From assembly GCF_963678635.1 (NCBI RefSeq), contig NC_087062.1:79547200-79611199 (forward strand): 64,000 nucleotides of DNA. The letters are read 5' to 3'. Origin of the DNA: Symsagittifera roscoffensis. Lineage: Eukaryota; Xenacoelomorpha; Acoela; Convolutidae. The translations under genes and the position numbers were made by a program. How positions within the stretch are numbered: the first letter of the stretch is position 1; each line of letters begins with the position of its first letter. Positions 23,039-31,600 of the stretch are shown here, one piece after another. The notes under the pieces are model-generated. The model did no database searches, had not been told where the DNA came from, and saw only the letters and a program-made list of their open reading frames with translations.

Positions 23039-23518
23039 TTTACGACATCAAGACTACGGAGTCGAACCCACTTGAGACAGCTTCGGGCTGAATGCCCATT
23101 CTAGAGTACCGGTGGTACGGTTCGGCAGGAACGTGCAAACCTTCCGGTTGTACCGTGATAGCTTTTTAAGAAAACTCGAGAAAACTTCCTGGTACGCTCT
23201 CCGAACGAGGCTTAGCTAACCGAGTAAAAGGGGGCAACTAGGGGGACAAAAACACGAGCAAAAAGACAAAAAGCAAAACAAAAACCAGAAAAGAATAGAA
23301 AAAGGAACAAAAACCATAAAACGAAAAAAGACAGTGACTTTGACACCAGATTAGTTGGATCAAACCTTTATATTAATTAAATAGTATACCCATACTACTT
23401 TACAAGTTCGATCGTTTCGATCAACCTAGCAATTTATCCCAGTAACCTCAATAAAGTGCCCGTGTGTGGGGCGTTGTCAAGGGTTTTCAGATAGCTTGGA
23501 ACTTAGCTGGACAACAAG
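23039..23518 (+). other. 5' leader, no gene
   Basis: This is non-coding leader between the primer-binding site and the 70-base repeat, with an A-rich stretch around 23250-23330. No reading frame of note. Confidence 0.5.
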
Positions 23519-23780
23519 GAGACTTGACTGAAAGAGGTGACCAGCCGAGTGGGAAAGTCGTTCAGGAGCACTTGAGCTGAACCAATAGGAGACTTGACTG
23601 GAAGAGGTGACCAGCCGAGTGGGAAAGTGGTACAGGAGCACTTGAGCTGAACTAATAGGAGACTTGACTGGAAGAGGTGACCAGCCGAGTGGGAAAGTGG
23701 TTCAGGAGCACTTGAGCTGAACCAATAGGAGACTGGACTGGAAGAGGTGACCAGTCGAGTGGGAAAGTAGCCAAGAAGGA
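23519..23780 (+). repeat. 70-bp minisatellite in the leader, about 3.7 copies
   Basis: Units starting gagacttgactggaagagg begin at 23519, 23589, 23659 and 23729, with gtgaccagccgagtgggaaa in each. The last copy has drifted and is truncated. Each unit carries one CTTGAG hexamer. Confidence 0.9.
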
Positions 23781-24627
23781 TTTGGCAGTTCTCGAGTTCT
23801 CAAGTTGGGCAGAACGGGTATCGTTAAAATCCACATTACATTATAGGAGATAAGTGTAAAATTGGATAAGCAAAATCCCCCGGTTTTGAAGAACATTTTT
23901 ACTTGAGCAGGCCTGGAGACAGGTCTACGGTTTTCTCTTGAGAGGTTTAGCACCCGGCGCTTAAGGTAATTTTAGGCTTAAGAAGGGGGGCTAAAAAGGG
24001 GGGGAGGTTAGAAGGGGGGCTGGTTAGGTTAGAGGTTTGCGGTTGTAAATTGTAAAAAGGGGGAAATTAGAGTAACTAATTAGTCGACATCGTTGATTTA
24101 GTTACATTAGTCATTTACACGCGTTGGTCATAGGAAGCGGATATCCAAAATTGGAATTAGGTTAAGGTAGGTACCCTGGTCGGATCGGTAGGGGGGAACG
24201 GACATAGACAGTTTTTGTGATACCCCATAAGATTGCTAGCAGGGGGGAAGGAAACGCGTGGCAATTAGGTACCAGACATTTTTTCGATAGAAGGTAGACA
24301 TTTGTCACCTTTGAATTTTAAATGGATTCATCTTTCTGTTTTTATTACTTTTTCTTGCTTAGATTTTTGTTGCATTTTGGTAAGGATTTGTAATTGGCTT
24401 TTATACGAACAGGTGATCACAAGATACCTGCGCACAAGTTTTGATTTCAAGTTGCTTGGAACATTGAAAAAGAGGTAACTAAAAAAGGGGGGTCAGCATT
24501 TGGCCACTAAGAGAGGGTTTTTGGGAAAGTTTTTACTAGAGCTTGAGTGGTGGTACAAGGTACAGTGAATCAAGAAGTCCCCATAACGAGGAAGAAAGAG
24601 GTCCCACCGCTCAGACACTTGTCAACA
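23781..24627 (+). other. 5' leader, no gene
   Basis: This is G-rich leader with ggggggct and gggggaagg runs. No supported reading frame. Confidence 0.5.
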
Positions 24628-25375
24628 GTCTTGGGACAGTGCAGTCCTGGACCAGAGCAGTCTTGGGACAGTGGTCTTGGGACACTAGCCTTGGGACAGT
24701 GGTCTTGGGACAGTGGTCTTGGGACAGTGGTCTTGGGACAGTGGTCTTGGGACAGTGGTCTTGGGACAGTGGTCTTGGAACAGTGGTCTTGGGACAGTGG
24801 TATTGGGACAAAGGTCTTGGGACAGTGGTCTTGGGACAGTGGTCTTGGGACAGTGGTCTTGGGACAGTGGTCTTGGGACAGTGGTCTTGGGACAGTGGTC
24901 TTGGGACAGTGGTCTTGGGATAGTGGTCTTGGGACAGTGGTCTTAGGACACTAGCCTTGGGACACTAGCCTTGGGACAGTAGTCTTGGGACACTAGCCTT
25001 GGGACAGTAGTCTTGGGACAGTTGTCTTGGGACACTAGCCTTGGGACAGTAGTCTTGGGACAGTGGTCTTGGGACACTGGCATTGGGACACTAGCCTTGG
25101 GACAGTAGTCTTGGGACACTAGCCTTGGGACAGTGGTCTTGGGACAGTGGTCTTGGGATAGTGGTCTTGGGACAGTGGTCTTGGGACACTAGCCTTGGGA
25201 CACTGACCTTGGGGCAGTTCTCTTGGGACAGTCTTGGGACAGTGGTCCTGGGACAAGGGTCTTGGGACACTGACGGAAAGTACTGGGACAGTACCGAACA
25301 GTCTTGGGACAGTAGAAAAAAACCTGGGACGGTACAAAGAAGAGTAGGGACGGTAACTGGAAGTCTTAGGACGGT
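24628..25375 (+). repeat. 14-bp minisatellite in the leader
   Basis: The unit CTTGGGACAGTGGT and its variant CTTGGGACACTAGC are repeated some fifty times, nearly perfectly from 24659 to about 25270 and degenerate beyond. Because 14 is not a multiple of three and the unit contains no stop, long spurious open frames occur on both strands. The regular GGGAC spacing could form structured RNA in the genomic transcript. Confidence 0.95.
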
Positions 25376-25604
25376 ATAAAAATTGAAGTAAAATTACAAT
25401 AAGTGTTTTGAGACAGATTTAAAACAGAACAACACTAGTCGGAACCCGGTACGGTTGAGACCACAAATAAAGAAAGTTTCAAGAAAGGTGTTTATCACGT
25501 TGTATATTTCCTTTTAAGAATTCTTTTCCACAAAAGATTTTATTCGTAGAATAGGATTGTGTATATAATAATATTGTAAATAAGAGCAATTGTAAATAGA
25601 AATA

Positions 25605-27422
25605 ATGAGACGGAGTAGGGTACCGGTGCTCGAAAAAAGGTCAAGTGGATCAAACACAAAATATAACTCGTCGCTGCGCGGAACGACATCAATGGGCCCA
25701 GGCAAAACGAAAGATAACTTTTCAGTTAGCATGGTCAGCACGAGGAGTATTACCGAGAACAAGGCGCGAGAAGGTGCTAAAGACAAACAGGTGGAGCCCA
25801 CAATTGAAATCGATCTAGAGACACCAGACCAGAGCGTAGATGAAGTGGAGAAGAAGACTACGGAATCCACACCGATGCCCCATATGGAAGATCAAAATCC
25901 AAAAACCGTGGAGTTTTCGCCGATAAACGCGTTGGAAGACACAACAGGCAATACCCGAGAAACGGTGAAAGACGACTCTCAAGTAAAGAAAACATCTTTT
26001 ACAGAAAAGTTGGCGATGATGGTCGGAATGAAATCGAAGGACAACACGGCCGAAGAATCAAAAACTGAAAGAGCACGAACATTTGGGACAGTGAGCGCGA
26101 AGACGACTGAAGCTGACCTAAAGGAAGAACAAGCCAAAACGGAAGCGACAGCCGAAAACAAGACAACGGCTGATCATGAAACAGGTACTCTTGAGCTTGG
26201 CGACCTGATGACAAAACTAAATCAGATCGACAAACAACTAAAGTACAGTGAGGAAGATAGGGACTTAATAAGGAAAGAGTTGAAATACAACAAACACGAG
26301 TATCTGGATAGTTATTTTAACCTGGCTAAGGCGACAGACGAGAGACTCCAGCAGATGTCGGACAAGGTAGATGCCACCAATGAAGAACGAGATAAGAACA
26401 TCAAAAGAGATATGCAACAGTTGAAAAACCGATATGATGATTTCAACAGCCAATTAGGTAGCCTGGAAAAGAGAATGGACACAATGAACAGGAATCAGGC
26501 CGAAAGTTCGTGTGCAATACAGGCGAAGTTGGATGCAATCTTGAGAAATTCTACCTCACAAGAAAGACCGGCAGCGGATCGCACGCAAGGCACCAGAGTG
26601 GACTTTGTGGAACCACAAAGGAACAAAAGGCAATCGACACCGTTGCCTTTAAACCGGGATGCGGTAAGCATAGCACCAACGGTTGCTAAAACAATCATGA
26701 AAAATGGGACGTCAAACACAACGAGTGGTCCGGGGGACTCAACAGCTAGCAGCAACGCAGGTCCGGATGCCATGACGTGGGCAAGCAATTGGGAGATGAT
26801 GAACAGGACTCTAGAGGCCTTCGCCACGAGGAACACTAACTCAAGCGATAGGAGAGACGGAAAATCAAGAAAAACTTTCAAGAAGCCAAAAGAATTCAAA
26901 GACGACTCCGATGGATGCATTGACACGTGGGTGGAAGTGATGAGATTGCATCTAGAGCAAGATAACTTAAATGATGAAAGGCAAGCATGCACAGCCATAC
27001 TCAGCAACCTGGAAGGCACGGCATTGAAATGCGTGGTTGCAAAGAAAGAAGAAGAACGCGACACCGCGGACAAAATCTTCGAAATATTGCTGAATCGATT
27101 CGGATCAGGCATGAAGGGTCACCAAGCGATGATGCGATTTGAAAAGAGAAGGCAGAGGGACGACGAGTCAATTGATCGGTTCCTAGATGACCTCGAGAGC
27201 TTGAGAAGAAGGAGTGACCCGGAGGAGTCGACAAACAGAAGAAACTTTAGCATTGCCTCGAAGTTCATTGATGGGGTAAAAAGTGATGACTTAAGAACAA
27301 TGTTAGCAACATACTACACATTGTCGAAAGACAGCGCACCGACCCCAGAAGAAATGAGAAAGACATCAAGGGAATACGCAAGGGGGAAGTCAATCCCAGA
27401 GGTCGTCATTGTACAAGCCTAG
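25605..27422 (+). CDS. gag: Gag polyprotein (605 aa)
   Basis: This would form the virus-like particle that packages element RNA in the cytoplasm. The N-terminal 180 residues are low-complexity and charged. A long coiled coil is evident at about 205-310 (LTKLNQIDKQLKYSEEDRD and following). The capsid-like core occupies about 425-575, with KPKEFKDD, WVEVMRLHLEQDNL and IFEILLNRFG, the pattern of the Ty3/Gypsy retrotransposon Gag domain. The ATG at 25605 is the first in a long frame after a stop-rich AT stretch. There is no zinc knuckle here; both knuckles lie in the next frame, which overlaps the end of gag by 14 bases in the +1 frame. The frame is intact. Confidence in the family is high; the exact start is likely. 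Confidence 0.9.
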   Translation: MRRSRVPVLEKRSSGSNTKYNSSLRGTTSMGPGKTKDNFSVSMVSTRSITENKAREGAKDKQVEPTIEIDLETPDQSVDEVEKKTTESTPMPHMEDQNPKTVEFSPINALEDTTGNTRETVKDDSQVKKTSFTEKLAMMVGMKSKDNTAEESKTERARTFGTVSAKTTEADLKEEQAKTEATAENKTTADHETGTLELGDLMTKLNQIDKQLKYSEEDRDLIRKELKYNKHEYLDSYFNLAKATDERLQQMSDKVDATNEERDKNIKRDMQQLKNRYDDFNSQLGSLEKRMDTMNRNQAESSCAIQAKLDAILRNSTSQERPAADRTQGTRVDFVEPQRNKRQSTPLPLNRDAVSIAPTVAKTIMKNGTSNTTSGPGDSTASSNAGPDAMTWASNWEMMNRTLEAFATRNTNSSDRRDGKSRKTFKKPKEFKDDSDGCIDTWVEVMRLHLEQDNLNDERQACTAILSNLEGTALKCVVAKKEEERDTADKIFEILLNRFGSGMKGHQAMMRFEKRRQRDDESIDRFLDDLESLRRRSDPEESTNRRNFSIASKFIDGVKSDDLRTMLATYYTLSKDSAPTPEEMRKTSREYARGKSIPEVVIVQA

Positions 27423-28665
27423 AAATGACATGGACAAGCGCAGATCATGCGCGAACTGCGGGTCGGCGGATCACCACGTGGCTGACTGCACAACATACAA
27501 ACAAGGCATGAAGAGTCTAGGATACGCACCGGATGAGGAGGACATGAGCCAGATGGAGGAACACGAGTACTATAGTGGCTTAATCATCAAGATAGGCGCA
27601 AGATGCTTCTTCTGTAACCAGGAGGGGCACTTCAGAATGGATTGTCCCTTGTTCTGGGAAGCGGCCAAGGACCAGAGTCACCCCAAACATAAGTTGGCAT
27701 TAGCGGCAGTGCAGAATCAGCGGAATAGACAAAACGAGTTTGAATCTAGGAACTTAAGAGCACCAAGCACGGAATTGCCGACGAAAACAGTGAAAGCTGT
27801 AACACATGTTAATGGTGCGATAGAATCCGCGGCCGGGAACTCTCTAGAGATAAGCAATGAGAAAGCGGCGACGGAAGCAATTGCCAAAGTGAAACAGGAT
27901 CTGGCTGCGAAAGAAATAGAGCAACGACTAAAGCTGGAGATCGAAAGACAGAATTTCAACGAAGCATTAACCGGATCAAACCCAACACCAGAGGCTGTAC
28001 CAGGCTCAACAAAGACCGGGAATTGTAACACTGTAAAAATGGTGACGGGAAAGCCATTCGGCATATGGAAAATCGGGGCTAGAATAATGTCGATAATCAC
28101 AGTGGGCGGCCACGAGGTAACCAGAAACTTGAGCGAACCGAGCGACCAGACAATAATGCACATTGACGTGTACGCAGATTACTTGAGTTGTATAAGCCCA
28201 CAAACGACTTCTAGAGCGCTGAGAGCACTACTCACGAGAGGGAGCAGCAAGTCGGTACGTGTTGACAACAGGTATACTGAAGCTTATGGTCCACACGAGG
28301 TGATGCTAAATATAGATGGAATAAACATCTATACCAAGACAATGATAACATGTGACGAAGACCTAAATGGGCAAATCTACGTAGGGAAAGAAGAGTTGAA
28401 AGTGAGATCGATTGGACACTGCGCTATGCTTGAAGAAGATGCGATGAACATCGGGACAGAGGCAGATGTGACAGGGCACGTGCTAGACATGAGTGGCAAA
28501 AAGACTCAACTACGTGGGTTACTTGATACGGGAGCAGTCTTGAGCGTCATACCAATCGAAACTTGGGAGCGGATGGGCTTTGACAAAGGTGATTTGATAG
28601 ACACGAGAATACGGCTGTCAGCAGCAAACAAAGGGGCCCTTCGGTGCTGGGCAGGACGCCGATAA
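27409..28665 (+). CDS. Nucleocapsid and N-terminal protease (418 codons, +1 frame to gag)
   Basis: Two CCHC knuckles are present, CANCGSADHHVADC (about residues 14-27) and CFFCNQEGHFRMDC (about 66-79), which bind element RNA. A long charged linker follows. Near residue 373 is LLDTGAVLSVIP, the DTGA active site of an aspartic protease that would process the polyproteins. There is no ATG start: the frame opens within the last codons of gag, so it must be reached by frameshifting or be the product of a small indel. The second half of the protease (the ILGRDF region) is in the pol frame, so a second frame change at about 28640 cuts through the protease domain itself. Confidence 0.85.
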   Translation: MYKPRNDMDKRRSCANCGSADHHVADCTTYKQGMKSLGYAPDEEDMSQMEEHEYYSGLIIKIGARCFFCNQEGHFRMDCPLFWEAAKDQSHPKHKLALAAVQNQRNRQNEFESRNLRAPSTELPTKTVKAVTHVNGAIESAAGNSLEISNEKAATEAIAKVKQDLAAKEIEQRLKLEIERQNFNEALTGSNPTPEAVPGSTKTGNCNTVKMVTGKPFGIWKIGARIMSIITVGGHEVTRNLSEPSDQTIMHIDVYADYLSCISPQTTSRALRALLTRGSSKSVRVDNRYTEAYGPHEVMLNIDGINIYTKTMITCDEDLNGQIYVGKEELKVRSIGHCAMLEEDAMNIGTEADVTGHVLDMSGKKTQLRGLLDTGAVLSVIPIETWERMGFDKGDLIDTRIRLSAANKGALRCWAGRR

Positions 28666-31600
28666 TAGCCCTCAACTTGGGGGAACGTAACCTGTGGATG
28701 AGCTTTATCGTGGTAGAAAACCTAGATGAATCTGACCAATTCATTTTGGGCAGAGACTTCATCAGGAATTTCGACGTAACGATTGATCTAAATAACGCAA
28801 TGTTTAGGATACGGAACCCGGATAGGAGGTACGCAATCAAACCGGTAAATTTAAAAATGGCAAATGAAAACAAAGCACCGGTATTCTTGAGTAGGAGGGT
28901 GAGGCTAAAAGCGAATGAGGCGGCAATCGTAGGCTTGAGGATGAAAAATTACAATGAACTAAGTGACAACAAGCAAGTGTGTGTAGTTCCGAATCCTAAT
29001 AGTCAAAGTGCTGCTGTTTTAGGAAGATCCTTCTCGATAACGAAGAGCGGCCTCTGCGTCAGTGTCTTGTTGAATACCCTTGATATACCGATCAGAGGGA
29101 GGAAACTGGGATATGCTTTACCGGTTAAAACTCGATATGAAACGATCGAGAACTCAAAACAAAATGAAGTTGTTGATTGTCCCAATCATAGGGACAAAAT
29201 TTGTATCTTGAGACGATTGCAGAAAATAAAAGATTCTTCAGGTCTTATTAAATCACTTAAGTCAGAAACGGATGATGGGCTGTCGAGCTGTTCGAACTTT
29301 CCAGAGCGACCCACACTAGATGAAATGCAAAATGAAAAACCGGTTCTGCCGGAGATTGAACATTTGAGGGGCAAACTGAAAGATGAACAGCTCGAAGCCA
29401 TCAAGGACGTACTAGAGCGGAACGAGGAAGTTTTTTCGAGGCATAAGGCGGATATCGGGTGTTGTAATTTCGTTGAGCATGAAAGAGATCTTGAGGAAAA
29501 CGCGGTACCACACAGGGAGGGGGCGAGGCGCATGACCCCACACAAATCGGACGCGTGTAGAAAAGAAATCGAGACGTTACTAGAGTATGACATGATAGAA
29601 CCATCCAAGTCACCGTGGGCGTGTGGAGTAGTGATGGCCAAAAAGAAAGGCGACCAGTTGAGGTTTTGTTGTCATTTTCGATACCTGAACTCCGTCACGG
29701 TGAAGGATGCCTATCCCATACCTAGGATTGATGAGAGCCTTTCGAAGTTAGGTGATGCAAAATTTTTTACGACTCTTGATTTAGGCTCGGCCTTTTGGCA
29801 AGTACCACTAAGGAAGCAGGACAGGGTCAAGACAGGGTTTGCCTGCGAGTTGGGTCTGTTTCAATGGAAACGGATGCCGTTTGGACTTTGCAATGCCACA
29901 GCCACGTTTCAGCGGTTGATGGCACACGCGCTGATAGGCGTGACGAAGAAGTATGGCAACCTGGTAATGTGCTACGTGGATGACGTGGTAGTAGCGACGC
30001 CAACACTGGAAGACCACATTGAGAGACTTGACGAAGTGATTGCATGCATGAAGAAGTCGGGGCTAAAGTGTAAACCATCAAAGTGCGAGATACTCAAGGA
30101 CTCAATAAAATACTTGCGCAGGATGGTAGACAAGCACGGCATCAGACCTGATACGGACGCCGTGGAAGCAGTCCTGACCTGGAAATCACCGAAGACAGAG
30201 CACCAGTTGATGAGCTTCCTGGGTTTCGCTAACTATTATAGAGAGTTCATCAAAGGCTATGCAGACAAGGTATACCCGATGCAACAATTAATGAGACACA
30301 AGGGCAAGAAAATCACGTGGAACAACGCAGCAGAAGAGTCATTCCAGAGAATAAAGAAAGAGCTATGTGAGGCACCAGTACTGGGTATGCCGACTGAGAA
30401 ATGGATGTACGTGCTGGACACGGATGCGTCGGTAGTCGCGATTTCTGGGATTCTCCACCAAGAACAAGAATGGAATGGGAAGACAGTCTTGAGACCAATA
30501 GCGTACGGGAGCAAAGTCCTGAGTGACACGGAAATGAAGTACGGAGCACCAAAAGCAGAGATGTTCGCGGTGGTTACCTTTGTCGAGAAATACAGGGCAT
30601 ACCTGGGCAGTGAGCCATTCAAGTTGCGAGTCGACAATCGAGCACTGAGCTGGCTGAAAACGTACTCAATGGACCAAAGTTACATTGGGAGGTGGATAGT
30701 TCGCCTGGATGTATACAAAATGATAATTGAGCATAGAACACGAGATAAACAGCAGAATGCCGACAGCTTGAGTAAGAAGACGGAGTTCTATGAGAGACAA
30801 GAGCAAAGAGAGGCAGACAGACCTGAAATCAAAGATGGCTTCTCCTTCATGGACAAGGAAACGTACGACAGTCTTCCACTCACGAGATGGCGGGACAAAT
30901 CAGGCAAACCGATAGAAGATCATCCTGAATTACCTAAAGAACCTCCAGAGAAGACCATCTTGAAGAAGAGCAAAAGGATTCAAATAGAAATAATACTAAA
31001 GTCGAAGATCGTGAGGGAGACGCTCAAGGCAAAAGTCTATGATCTTAACCAGGTAGAAGCAGGAACTGCACAGATAGATGATGACTTAATGAGGTTGCTC
31101 GAGAAACTATCAGATGAGAAGCCCGTGATCCAAGAGAAGGGTCAAGAGGAACCGGAAGTCACTATACTTCGGAGAAAAGAAACAGTGAACAATACCGACT
31201 CCTCAAGAGGAAGCGTCACTGACAGCAAAGATGTCGTGCGGTCACTAGTTGACAAAATCCCCGAAAACATTCTGGAGCAGACCAAGGTTAGGAAAAAGAA
31301 AGTGACGTTCAAAGAAGATACTGAACACCTGGGACTAGGTCAAGAGTCCGGGGAGTGTTCCATGTTCACGGAAGAAGAAACCGGAGAGGGAAAATTGTCC
31401 GGGGAGCGTGAAGAATGGGATGAAGACTCGGATGAGAGCAGCGAAAACCAAGACAGTCTGTGCATGATATTGGCGGAAGAGAAGACAAGGCACCACGACA
31501 GGGAGTTACAGACGGATTCATCTTCAGGAACGTACAATCTGGACGTACAGGAGATACGAGGTGGTGAAGAACTTGAGAAAATTGCGGTTTCAAGGAAGCC

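Noticed and set aside
23519-23780. CRISPR-like repeats
   Set aside because: The units are contiguous 70-base tandem repeats without unique spacers, in animal DNA inside a retroelement leader.
24543-25379. Long open frames in the 14-base repeat on both strands (LGQWSWDSG-type and PKTTVPRPLSQDH-type repeats)
   Set aside because: They follow automatically from a stop-free 14-base unit read in every frame; there is no start context or domain.
26495-27112. 205-codon minus-strand frame opposite gag
   Set aside because: Shadow of the gag frame; the sense strand has a clear capsid-like domain.
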